NCBI GenBank assembly: GCA_965140355.1
Contig: OZ223193.1
Coordinates: 248,001-312,000 of the forward strand
Direction: 5' to 3'
Length of the DNA: 64,000 nt
Origin: Acetobacterium sp965140355
Lineage (GTDB): Bacteria > Bacillota > Clostridia > Eubacteriales > Eubacteriaceae
Shown here: piece by piece, positions 40,245-48,669 of the stretch
How positions within the stretch are numbered: position 1 is the stretch's first letter
How the letters are laid out: the number at the start of each line of letters is the position of its first letter
Program-made: the position numbers and the translations under genes
Notes under the pieces: model-generated
The model's database searches: none
What the model was told of the DNA's origin: nothing
The model's input: only the letters and a program-made list of their open reading frames with translations

Positions 40245-40280
40245 TTCTTCCTCCTGTTTTAAAAAACTTATGATCTTATC

Positions 40281-43022
40281 CTACTGGACTACCCCAGAAA
40301 GCTGTTGTAATTGACTCAAAATCTGTTCAAGTTCATTTAATTTTTGCCCATATCCAGCCCAATCGCCGGCTTTTTGCATGTCCTTGGCTTCATTAAATAA
40401 GCTATTTGCTTTAACAACAAGTTCGGCATTTGTTGCTGGACTCCCGGTACTCGGCGTTTGTCCGCCATTATTAACTGCGTTGGGAATGTTAAAAACCTGA
40501 GTTAATGCCAGATCTAATGAATCGGCCATAACAATTTGATTTTGATAACAAACCACAACCTTTTTAAGTTCCGGTAAGTTGTTATCGCCACCGGCTGCTT
40601 GTATATAAATAGGTTCGACGTATATTATCGCATTTTCAATCGGAATACTCATTAAGTTCCCTCTTAACACCCGCGAACCTTGTTGTCCCAATAGTGTTAA
40701 TTGTGGTGAAATAACTGTGTCCTGATCAATCCGTTGTTCAATTTGCATCGGACCATACACTAATTGCTGTTTGGGAAATTCATATAAAATCAACGTTCCA
40801 TAATCTTCACCATCCGAAACGCCTGCCAACCAGGCAATCATGTTATCTTTATCTTTAGGGGTAAAGGGTACAGTCAACATAAATTCAGCGTCTCGATCTG
40901 GCAATTCCATAATGGTATAGGCCGATTCGACTGGGACTTCCTTTTTTTCAGCTTCATAAAATTGAGTAGATGTTTGCCATTGGTCTTCCTTGTTATAAAA
41001 TACTCTGGCATTAGACATATGATAGGTTTTATAGATATCGGATTGCACATCAAACATCGTTTTTGAATAACGTAGATGCTCCCGAATTCCTTCCGGCATT
41101 TCCGATAAATCTTTTAAAAAACCTGGAAATATTTTACTATACGTCGCTAAAACAGGTTCATCATCGACCTTATAAAAACTAACATCCCCATTGTAAGCAT
41201 CAACGACTACTTTAACCGAGTTGCGAATGTAATTATTCGTTGAACCTCCATACGGTTGGGAATAAGGATATCGGCTACTGGTTGTAAAGGCATCCATGAT
41301 CCAGTAAAGATGTCCTTCTGAAATCACCATATAGGGATCGCTGTCATAACTTAAAAACGGCGCAATTTTTGATACTCTTTCGGCAATATTCCGATGAATC
41401 AGCATCCTGCTTTGGTCTGTTATTTCATTGGCTAAAAATAGTTCTGACGATCCAAAGTTAAGCGCAAAAGCCAATTTATTGAGTAATGACATTTTTATCC
41501 CCGCGGTTCCAGTATATGTAACCTCCTGGTTGTTATCGCCCTGAGGGTAATCAAATTCCGCGGTTGTACAATTAGTAACAACATAGCTATAGTCATTCTC
41601 GCCAAAATAAATCCGCGGTTCGTCAATTGTCAGTTCCGTCACATCCGTAGCCGGTGGAATATCTTTAACAATGAGATCCGGTTGCCCAACATTATTGGTT
41701 TTATTAACCGGTGATACTGCAACGCCAAAACCATGCGTATATTTCAAATGTTGATTAACCCACGTTTTCGCTTCATCCGGAAGTAATTCATTGTTCATTT
41801 CCCGGGCTCCTAGAAACACCTGCGTATAAACACCATTAACGAAATACCGATCGACATCGACATCATTAAATTGATAATAGTTACGGATGCCCTGAAGCGA
41901 ATTGTACATCTCTTCCGTCGGAATTTGATCATTAATGGGAATATTGTCAATTGTCGCATTATTTGCCTCAATATCGGTTGCACCAATTTCTTGAGTTGCT
42001 GTAAATTCACGGGTTTCAACATTTGCCAAATCGTAGGCTTGTTGTGTATATTTAATATTATTGGCAATATATGGTTCTTCTTTAGTAAACTGATTCGGCA
42101 CAACAGCTAATGATTCATACATTCCCTGAGCTAATCCGCCAACAATAATCACAACAACAAAAATCACTGGCCCTGCGGACATGTAAAGATATTTTTTCTT
42201 ATAACCCGCAACTACCGAAGTTGCTGCTAAAACCAGACATAAAATACCTTTGAAAATAATAACCTTAAGCCCGACATCAATATCCGCTGCTCCAGCACCA
42301 TATACGATTCCAGCATTCGAATACAGCAATTTAAAAGCATCCAGAAAACTTCCCAATGACAGAATGATAAAAAACACACCTAAAAAAATACCAATTTGTT
42401 TTGAAGCAATCTCAAGATACGCCTTGAAAATGCCTTTCGCATTATCTTTGATCGTATCCAGATCTTGTTCACGATTAAACCGAACTTTCTTTCCTTGGTA
42501 TAAAATATAAGCCGTATATAAAAACGTTAAAATTACAATGGTCACAAAAAAACCGATGAAAATAGAAAATATTTCCTCATACAGTGGCAACTCAAAAAAA
42601 TAAAGGGCCAAATCTTGGTTGAAAATCGGATCTGCCAAATTAAACTGCGTTCGATTCACAAATTCTAGGATTTGATACCAAAGTCGGTCAGCGATATAAA
42701 ACGTCAGAAAAAGCGCGACAACCGCACTGACACCAACCGCAATAACGTTTTGTTTTTTGGTTTTTTTCTGGGTTTCACCTAGATATTTTGCAGAAATATA
42801 ATTAAGCAGCTTCAAGTAAAAAAACAAGATCAACACTAATCCAATATATATTGGAATGCCAATTTGCGTTTTCGTTATTAATTCTTTTAAGAAAATCTCC
42901 GTATAACCCATTTCCGCAAACCAAAGATAGTCGAGATAAAATTGGTTTAAAGACAATAGAATTGTAAAAATTACAATAATCACAGCGAATCCGATTAAAA
43001 GTCTCTTATTCCTTTTTTTCAT
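40281..43022 (-). CDS. UPF0182 family large membrane protein
   Basis: 913 residues. About seven TM helices in the first 310 residues (for example FAVIIVIFTILLSLNQFYL at the start), then a large extracytoplasmic domain with LGAREMNNELLPDEAKTWVN, THGFGVAVSPVN and SSRYPYSQPYGGSTNNYIRNSVKVVVDA, all UPF0182 blocks. A Pro/Ser/Thr linker precedes a C-terminal helical tail. Function unknown in the family. It heads the serS-greA-lysS string. Confidence 0.9.
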   Translation of the reverse strand: MKKRNKRLLIGFAVIIVIFTILLSLNQFYLDYLWFAEMGYTEIFLKELITKTQIGIPIYIGLVLILFFYLKLLNYISAKYLGETQKKTKKQNVIAVGVSAVVALFLTFYIADRLWYQILEFVNRTQFNLADPIFNQDLALYFFELPLYEEIFSIFIGFFVTIVILTFLYTAYILYQGKKVRFNREQDLDTIKDNAKGIFKAYLEIASKQIGIFLGVFFIILSLGSFLDAFKLLYSNAGIVYGAGAADIDVGLKVIIFKGILCLVLAATSVVAGYKKKYLYMSAGPVIFVVVIIVGGLAQGMYESLAVVPNQFTKEEPYIANNIKYTQQAYDLANVETREFTATQEIGATDIEANNATIDNIPINDQIPTEEMYNSLQGIRNYYQFNDVDVDRYFVNGVYTQVFLGAREMNNELLPDEAKTWVNQHLKYTHGFGVAVSPVNKTNNVGQPDLIVKDIPPATDVTELTIDEPRIYFGENDYSYVVTNCTTAEFDYPQGDNNQEVTYTGTAGIKMSLLNKLAFALNFGSSELFLANEITDQSRMLIHRNIAERVSKIAPFLSYDSDPYMVISEGHLYWIMDAFTTSSRYPYSQPYGGSTNNYIRNSVKVVVDAYNGDVSFYKVDDEPVLATYSKIFPGFLKDLSEMPEGIREHLRYSKTMFDVQSDIYKTYHMSNARVFYNKEDQWQTSTQFYEAEKKEVPVESAYTIMELPDRDAEFMLTVPFTPKDKDNMIAWLAGVSDGEDYGTLILYEFPKQQLVYGPMQIEQRIDQDTVISPQLTLLGQQGSRVLRGNLMSIPIENAIIYVEPIYIQAAGGDNNLPELKKVVVCYQNQIVMADSLDLALTQVFNIPNAVNNGGQTPSTGSPATNAELVVKANSLFNEAKDMQKAGDWAGYGQKLNELEQILSQLQQLSGVVQ

Positions 43023-43179
43023 AATTTCACTTCTTTCCTAATGATACAATATTTTAATCTAATTTTATTATTATATCACATTTTTTTGTAATTCATTAAT
43101 AAAAAGTGTCATTTTTCACAAAAACACGAATTTAAGATTGAATTTTTATTATACCCTATTTTTATTAAGAACATCTAAA

Positions 43180-43812
43180 TCAGTCTTGAATTGGAAAGTC
43201 AAAGTAGATTTCAGGATACGGCTCATTCGAAAGGGTAAAATGCCACCATTCCTGCTGCATTGGCTCAAATCCTTCTGAGCGCATCAAATAACGCAATTGA
43301 ACCCGATTTTTACTTTGATCAAGGGTTAGATGATCATAATCACTATAGGAGACCTCCGAAAAAAAGTCAAAGCTTCCCCCCATATCGATTTCAGTTCCTG
43401 TTTCTAATTTTACGACGGTCAAATCTACAGTACTTCCTCTGGTATGTGAAGATTCCGGCGCTATAAAACCATTTTCAAAAATCTCCTGGCGTGTCATATC
43501 TGGATAATAAATACTTTTAGTCTTACCGTTCTCTTCCTGCTTTCCCCAACGGATGAAATGCTCCACTGCACGCTTGGGTCGATAGCCGTCAAAAACTTTC
43601 AATCCACACCCTTCTTCCATCAGTTGTCGTTGTACGCGTTCCAAAGCAATTGCAGCTTTTTCAGTTAATAAAATCGCTGGCTTTTCATAACCATCTATTT
43701 TTTCTCCCACAAAATTATCTCCTGTGAAATATTTTACATCTGTGATGATCCCAGGAATTTCCAATGAAATATCCACAAAATCTTTTGGCCTCACAAGTAT
43801 TATTTTTTTCAT
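43180..43812 (-). CDS. D-Ala-D-Ala dipeptidase (VanX/DdpX family)
   Basis: Zinc dipeptidase cleaving D-Ala-D-Ala. Motifs: FDGYRPKRAVEHF, SSHTRGSTVDLTVV (zinc His and Asp) and QQEWWHFTL (catalytic Glu, zinc His). The frame opens at 43851, but a GGGGATGG ribosome site precedes the ATG at 43812 (MKKIILVRP), chosen here. No vanR/S/H/A neighbours, so housekeeping peptidoglycan recycling is more likely than glycopeptide resistance. Confidence 0.88.
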   Translation of the reverse strand: MKKIILVRPKDFVDISLEIPGIITDVKYFTGDNFVGEKIDGYEKPAILLTEKAAIALERVQRQLMEEGCGLKVFDGYRPKRAVEHFIRWGKQEENGKTKSIYYPDMTRQEIFENGFIAPESSHTRGSTVDLTVVKLETGTEIDMGGSFDFFSEVSYSDYDHLTLDQSKNRVQLRYLMRSEGFEPMQQEWWHFTLSNEPYPEIYFDFPIQD

Positions 43813-43967
43813 TGATCCATCCCCTATTTTGCATCCACTCTCTATTTTCATATTTTATCCGATGCTTACCTAGATTGCCAGTAATAATTACTTTTAATCA
43901 ACATCGAATTACAAAGAGGGAATCCCTGCAAATAAATTTCCAGAGATTCCCTGATATCAATAAATAA

Positions 43968-44825
43968 TTAAAGTGCTATGACTCTTTTTCCGATTTCTGC
44001 CAGTTTTTCTTTTGTCACACCACAATCCAACAGGTACCTTAACTCATCTAAAGTACCTTGCCCAAGTGGAACTAACGTGGCCCCTGAATCACTACCTAAG
44101 GCGATATTCACACCCATTTTATGCGCTTTTTTCACCATCAATCGATGTTGTTTAAAATAGGCCTCCGAAACGTTTTTATATTTTTTCATGGGGCTATTAT
44201 CATCACACCTGGCAATATTGGCAAAAGGAGCCAGGGTCGGCACCCAAATAATTCCACTCTCGCGCATCGCATAAAGACAGTCGTCATCAACTCCATAGCC
44301 ATGTTCAATGGTATCGGCCCCGGCCTCAAGCGCAATCATTATGCCAGCGGGTGTATTCGCGTGAACCATCACTGATAATCCATTTTGATGGGCATGATCA
44401 ACCATTTGCGAAAATTCACTTTTAGAAAAGCCGACGGGACCGGAACTACCAAAATCAGTAAAACTCATAATCCCAGTTAAAATTATTTTGATGAAATCAG
44501 GTTTTTCTTTGATCAGCGCGTCCATTTTTATTTTGCCATCAACGCCCGTTTCAACCGCTTCCCCAAGAAAGTCGCCATAATGACCTTTTTTAAACAGCGC
44601 CCGAATGGGGGTCTTAAAAACAATTCCCGAATCTTTCGCAATCTCTCTGAAAATCACTCCAATTCCACTACGATCGCCACCATCACGAATTGCGTCTACG
44701 CCGTTTTTATGATAGTTCTGAAGAATTGCTTTCATTTTTTCAACCGCAATTGCATCGAGGTGATCGGCACTGTTAAAGTCTTTGAGTTGCCCCAGTCCAC
44801 AATGAATATGACAATCAATCAGCAT
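43968..44825 (-). CDS. Amidohydrolase-family protein
   Basis: 285 residues. Metal-binding HIHCG at residues 6-10, HAHQNGLSVMVHANT near 148-160, DTIEHGYGVDD near 172 and ALGSDSGATLVPLG near 244 give the HxH...H...H...D plan of the amidohydrolase (PHP-unrelated) superfamily. Substrate unknown. It starts 9 nt after gcvH on the same strand, forming the end of the lpdA-gcvH unit. Confidence 0.82.
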   Translation of the reverse strand: MLIDCHIHCGLGQLKDFNSADHLDAIAVEKMKAILQNYHKNGVDAIRDGGDRSGIGVIFREIAKDSGIVFKTPIRALFKKGHYGDFLGEAVETGVDGKIKMDALIKEKPDFIKIILTGIMSFTDFGSSGPVGFSKSEFSQMVDHAHQNGLSVMVHANTPAGIMIALEAGADTIEHGYGVDDDCLYAMRESGIIWVPTLAPFANIARCDDNSPMKKYKNVSEAYFKQHRLMVKKAHKMGVNIALGSDSGATLVPLGQGTLDELRYLLDCGVTKEKLAEIGKRVIAL

Positions 44826-44834
44826 ATTTTCGTA

Positions 44835-45215
44835 TTAATTCGCAATTTGCGCTTCATATCCAGCCGCATTTACTAAATCACTGATCCCATCTTCAGCGGT
44901 CATTTCCACTTTTATAATCCAATTTACATAAGCGTCCTGATTGATCAGTTCCGGTTCATCATCTAAAGCATCATTTACCGCAATAACCTTAAATGAAAAC
45001 GGCGCTTCTAAAGGTGATACTTTTTTTGATGATTCAACAACTGAAAATTCGTCGCCTTTGGCAAATTCGTCATCAACGTCCGGCAACTCTACGAACAGCA
45101 AGTCACCCATTTGGTTTTGGGCAAAATCAGTAATTCCTAACGTGGCTTCCTTGCCTTTAACAGACACCCAAATGTGTTGATCTTTTTCATATTTTAATTC
45201 ATCTGGTATATTCAT
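44835..45215 (-). CDS. gcvH: Glycine cleavage H protein (divergent)
   Basis: Lipoyl carrier, 126 residues. GITDFAQNQMGDLLFVELPDV (27-47) is the H-protein core; the lipoylation site is VVESSKKVSPLEAP with K64 aligned to the usual modified Lys. The following beta-turn has APFSFKV instead of the common APVSGEV. No gcvT or gcvP is nearby; with lpdA upstream it may serve a glycine synthase/reverse cleavage system encoded elsewhere or another lipoyl-dependent role. Confidence 0.88.
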   Translation of the reverse strand: MNIPDELKYEKDQHIWVSVKGKEATLGITDFAQNQMGDLLFVELPDVDDEFAKGDEFSVVESSKKVSPLEAPFSFKVIAVNDALDDEPELINQDAYVNWIIKVEMTAEDGISDLVNAAGYEAQIAN

Positions 45216-45298
45216 TTTACTTACTCCCTTTTAATCATATTTTATCCATAAAATCCTAAGACGCAATCAATATCGACGTTACTGATCACCGTAATCGG

Positions 45299-46675
45299 TT
45301 ATTTATTAATACTCATTCCATGAACATCATGAAGGGCTTCTTTCAAGCCTTCTGACAACGCCGGATGGGGATGGATCACATTCCCGACTTGTTCCGCCGT
45401 TAAGCCAAGTTCAACCGCTAAAGTCAGTTCAGCCAACAAATCCGCTCCATGAGCCCCAACGACGGCACCACCAATAATCACATCTTTATCATCGACAATG
45501 ACTTTAAAAAATCCGGTCAATTTTCCCATCGCTCGCGCTTTGCCCAGCGCTCGGTAATCATAAGTTCCAATTTTATAGGGTATCCCCTGGCTTTGACAGT
45601 CTTTTTCCGATAAACCACAAGCTGCAATTTCTGGATCGGTGAATACACAACCCGGAACCGCTTTATAGGATACCTTTTTATCGACATCTTTCACGGCATT
45701 ATAAGCCGCCGTGATCCCTTCAACCGAAGCAACATGGGCTAATTGTGGAGATGCAACGATATCGCCAATAGCATAAATTCCCTCAACTGATGTTTCCATT
45801 TTATCATTAACCGCAATGCGGCCCTTATCATCAAATGCAACCCCAACTGCTTTTGCATTTAAACCATCGGTATAACCGCGCCGACCAATACACACTAACA
45901 TGGTTTCTGCTTCAACCACTTTTCCATTTGCGAGTTCAGCAATGACACGATCATCATCAACATTTACTTCAGCCACGCCAACACCAGTAATCACTTTAAT
46001 TTTTTCTTTTTTAAACTGACGTAAAAGTTGTTTTGAAACATCTTCATCCATATTAGGAAGTAGCTGTGTTAATCCTTCCACAATTGTTATGGTGACTCCC
46101 ATCCGGCTTAAAAACTGGCCAATTTCACAGCCAATAACACCGCCGCCGACAATAACCATTGATTCCGGCAACACTTCAAGCTCCAACACTTCATCTGAAG
46201 TAATGACTTTTTTACCGTCATATTTAAATATTCCCGGATTGACCGGAATCGATCCTGTCGCTAAGATTATTTTATCACTCATGATATTTTCTGTTGTGCC
46301 ATCATCTTTTGTTACTGCGACCGTATTTTGATCAATAAGTTTACCAAACCCTTTAATCACGCTAATCTTGTTTGTTTTCATTAAATAATTGATTCCGGCA
46401 ACACTATCAGCCACGACCTTGTTTTTTCGTGCCAATATAGCTGGATAATCGATTTTAACGTCGCCATCAACAAGAACACCAAAGGCTTTCGATCTTTCCA
46501 CTTCATCTAAAACATCTGAACTTGCCAAAAATGCCTTCGTCGGAATACATCCGCGATTCAAGCAGGTCCCGCCAAGTTCATCCTTTTCAATAAGGATAAC
46601 TTCTGCTCCCAGTTTTGCCGCCATGATAGCCGCTTCATATCCGCCTGGACCCGCACCAATAACCGTTATTTTCAT
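45299..46675 (-). CDS. lpdA: Dihydrolipoamide dehydrogenase
   Basis: FAD/NAD disulfide oxidoreductase reoxidising lipoyl-H protein. FAD motif GAGPGGYEAAIMAAKLGAEV, redox disulfide GGTCLNRGCIP, NAD motif GGGVIGCEIG, second FAD block IYAIGD and C-terminal HPHPALSEGLKEA with the catalytic His. 458 residues. Start overlaps a 23-codon upstream ORF. Located directly after the methyl-branch genes, as in Acetobacterium. Confidence 0.95.
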   Translation of the reverse strand: MKITVIGAGPGGYEAAIMAAKLGAEVILIEKDELGGTCLNRGCIPTKAFLASSDVLDEVERSKAFGVLVDGDVKIDYPAILARKNKVVADSVAGINYLMKTNKISVIKGFGKLIDQNTVAVTKDDGTTENIMSDKIILATGSIPVNPGIFKYDGKKVITSDEVLELEVLPESMVIVGGGVIGCEIGQFLSRMGVTITIVEGLTQLLPNMDEDVSKQLLRQFKKEKIKVITGVGVAEVNVDDDRVIAELANGKVVEAETMLVCIGRRGYTDGLNAKAVGVAFDDKGRIAVNDKMETSVEGIYAIGDIVASPQLAHVASVEGITAAYNAVKDVDKKVSYKAVPGCVFTDPEIAACGLSEKDCQSQGIPYKIGTYDYRALGKARAMGKLTGFFKVIVDDKDVIIGGAVVGAHGADLLAELTLAVELGLTAEQVGNVIHPHPALSEGLKEALHDVHGMSINK

Positions 46676-46743
46676 GCTGCCACCAACCTATATTCGGATA
46701 AAATCATACTTATTTGCATTTTTTCTTTCTTGTTGATTTTCAT
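46672..46743 (-). CDS. Possible 23-codon upstream ORF coupled to lpdA
   Basis: ATG 46743 follows AAGGAAGGTGG by 10 nt; the frame (MKINKKEKMQISMILSEY..., 23 aa) ends in TGA overlapping the lpdA ATG (ATGA). May be a leader peptide coupling translation. Not recognised as a protein. Confidence 0.4.
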   Translation of the reverse strand: MKINKKEKMQISMILSEYRLVAA

Positions 46744-46856
46744 AACGTGAACGCCACCTTCCTTTTTAAATGTCGTTTAATCTATCAGACATCTTTCAAA
46801 CGGTTTCGCTATTGTTTTTTCAATCCCGATAGCCATTTCAGATAGTTTTTCTTAAT

Positions 46857-46884
46857 TTTATATTAATTCAGGCGATTTGTCCAA
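46857..46884 (-). promoter_or_regulatory. Candidate promoter for the lpdA-gcvH unit
   Basis: -35 TTGGAC (46879-46884), 16-nt spacer, -10 TATAAA (46857-46862), about 110 nt before the small ORF. Moderate match only. Confidence 0.4.
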
Positions 46885-47029
46885 CTGTTCTTAACCTTCT
46901 TTACAATTCGCCAGAAACCATAACGATATTATTAGTTTGAATATATTTTTTTAATTAATCGTATCAAATAATACCGGATCAATTCCAGGGCATCAACTGA
47001 CTTATTCTTATAATCATAAAAACTCCTCC

Positions 47030-47078
47030 TTAAAGATGGACTCGTTTGGTTGCACAAACTATCCACTTTAAGGGGAGC
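47030..47078 (-). promoter_or_regulatory. Hairpin with embedded ribosome site downstream of metF
   Basis: CCTTAAAG-TGGA and TCCATCTTTAAGG arms, with inner GTTTG/CAAAC, form a stem whose 3' arm runs into AAGGAGGAG, followed by TTTTTATG and a 12-codon ORF (MIIRISQLMPWN). Could be a terminator for metF (stem plus T5) or a translational switch. The remainder of the 445-nt metF-lpdA gap shows no gene. Confidence 0.5.
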
Positions 47079-47120
47079 ATCTAAGAATTTCCGATTATAT
47101 TCGGTATTAAATTCTTTTTA

Positions 47121-48017
47121 TTATTTTGCTATTGGTGCGATTCCTGCCAGGTCAAGAATTTCCGGAATCCGGTTTTCCCAGCCTAATGACATGATATGAA
47201 CACCTTGGCAATAATCTTTACATTCTCTGATTAAACGCGCGCAGATTTCCACACCGGTATCGCCAGCTTTGGTTTTTTCCTTATCGGCTTTTAATTCTTC
47301 AATCATATCGTCAGGAACATGGACGCCAGCAACATTGGCATTCATATAACGACACATGCCGACATTTTTCGGAATGATCAGGCCCAGTTGAACTGGCACG
47401 CCAAATTGTTTAGCTTGTTCCATGAATTTAATAAATTTTTCTGGTTCGTATACGCCTTGCGTCTGGAAGTATTCACATCCGGCTTTCACCTTTGCTTCCA
47501 TTTTTGCCAGTTGAACATCTACTGAGTCACTGCAAGGTGACACAACTGCACCTTTAGCAAACTTTGGAGGCGCTCCATCTACTGGATTACCAGCAAGATC
47601 AAACCCTTCTTCCAATCGTTTTACGGCGTGAATCAGTGACACGGAATCCAAATCGAAAACCGGTTTTGCTTGTGGGTGATCTCCCAATGTGGTGTAATCC
47701 CCAGTTAATAACAATAAATTTTCAATGCCCAATAATGCAGCGCTTAATACGTCCGACTGTAAGGCAATACGATTTCGATCCCGACAGGTAATTTGAAAGA
47801 TTGGAAGTAGTCCCTCATCTTTTAATACTTTACAGGTTGCCAATGAACCAGTACGCATGACTGAGGATTGGTTATCCGTTACATTCAAAGCATGAACTCG
47901 GGTTTTTAAATATTCATGCGCATCTTTAATCAAGTGGTCAAGTTCAACCCCTTTTGGAGGTCCCACTTCTGCAGTTAATACAAACTCGTCACGTTGAAAC
48001 AGCTCAGTTATTCTCAT
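47121..48017 (-). CDS. metF: Methylenetetrahydrofolate reductase, catalytic subunit
   Basis: Reduces methylene-THF to methyl-THF, last step of the methyl branch. 298-residue TIM barrel: FVLTAEVGPPKGVELDHL (catalytic Glu), LNVTDNQSSVMRTGSL, NLLLLTGDYTTLGDHP and GCEYFQTQGVYEPEKF. In A. woodii, MetF forms a complex with MetV and RnfC2; the same three genes are contiguous here. No FMN/electron domain of its own. Confidence 0.95.
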   Translation of the reverse strand: MRITELFQRDEFVLTAEVGPPKGVELDHLIKDAHEYLKTRVHALNVTDNQSSVMRTGSLATCKVLKDEGLLPIFQITCRDRNRIALQSDVLSAALLGIENLLLLTGDYTTLGDHPQAKPVFDLDSVSLIHAVKRLEEGFDLAGNPVDGAPPKFAKGAVVSPCSDSVDVQLAKMEAKVKAGCEYFQTQGVYEPEKFIKFMEQAKQFGVPVQLGLIIPKNVGMCRYMNANVAGVHVPDDMIEELKADKEKTKAGDTGVEICARLIRECKDYCQGVHIMSLGWENRIPEILDLAGIAPIAK

Positions 48018-48050
48018 TTATAATTACTCCTAATCATCTTAAATTATTGG

Positions 48051-48668
48051 TTATTCTGGTTTTGAATTTCCAAAATTGCGCACTTTTGGTGCATCATATT
48101 TCATGTTATCCAGTTTATTCAGTTTTTCCAATTTTCGGTAAATTCGTTCCCATCCGCATTCCATGTCTTTGTCAACTTCACACATACCATTTTTAGCACC
48201 GCCACATTGACCGTTGATCAAACTTTTTGAACATGCCGTAATGGGGCAAATTCCGCCGGTTCCATTCAGGTAACATTCTCCGCATTGGCCGCAATCGACA
48301 TTTAGCGGTGTTACTCCCTGAAATCCTGGTAATTGATAAGTATCGCAACACGAGTACACTTTTTTATCCTCAAATTGAGCTGCTACCGTCTGGATTCCAA
48401 CCCCGCAGGAAAATACCAGAATCGTATCTGCTGAATTGATTTTATCCATGTGTTTTTTCAATTGCAGTTTCAAATTGTCCGGATTACAAATATAATCGGT
48501 GGTAATAATCTGGATTACTTCTTTATTATCCGAAAGCTCCTTTTGCAGTTCATCTGCTTGATGTTCTGGAAAATAAACTTCTTTACATCCATGGCAATTG
48601 ATAATGACAACTTTTCCGACAGCCAATGATTCAATTGACTCTTTTGATTTTAGTTGGGTAATCAACAT
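48051..48668 (-). CDS. metV: Methylenetetrahydrofolate reductase, zinc-binding subunit
   Basis: 205 residues, MetV family. N-terminal part resembles a Rossmann-like domain (GKVVIINCHGCKEVYFPEH, DTILVFSCGVGIQTVAAQFE); the C-terminal Cys-rich block contains CGQCYLNGTGGICPITAC, GQCGGAKNGMCEVD and CGW. This couples to MetF in acetogens. Ends 33 nt before metF; starts 1 nt after rnfC2. Confidence 0.93.
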   Translation of the reverse strand: MLITQLKSKESIESLAVGKVVIINCHGCKEVYFPEHQADELQKELSDNKEVIQIITTDYICNPDNLKLQLKKHMDKINSADTILVFSCGVGIQTVAAQFEDKKVYSCCDTYQLPGFQGVTPLNVDCGQCGECYLNGTGGICPITACSKSLINGQCGGAKNGMCEVDKDMECGWERIYRKLEKLNKLDNMKYDAPKVRNFGNSKPE

Positions 48669-48669
48669 A

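Noticed and set aside
40245..40280. T-box leader for serS or lysS
   Set aside because: Spacers before serS (36 nt) and lysS (11 nt) are too short and lack the T-box sequence.
43180..43812. Vancomycin resistance locus
   Set aside because: VanX-type peptidase alone, without vanH, vanA-type ligase or two-component genes; housekeeping role more likely.
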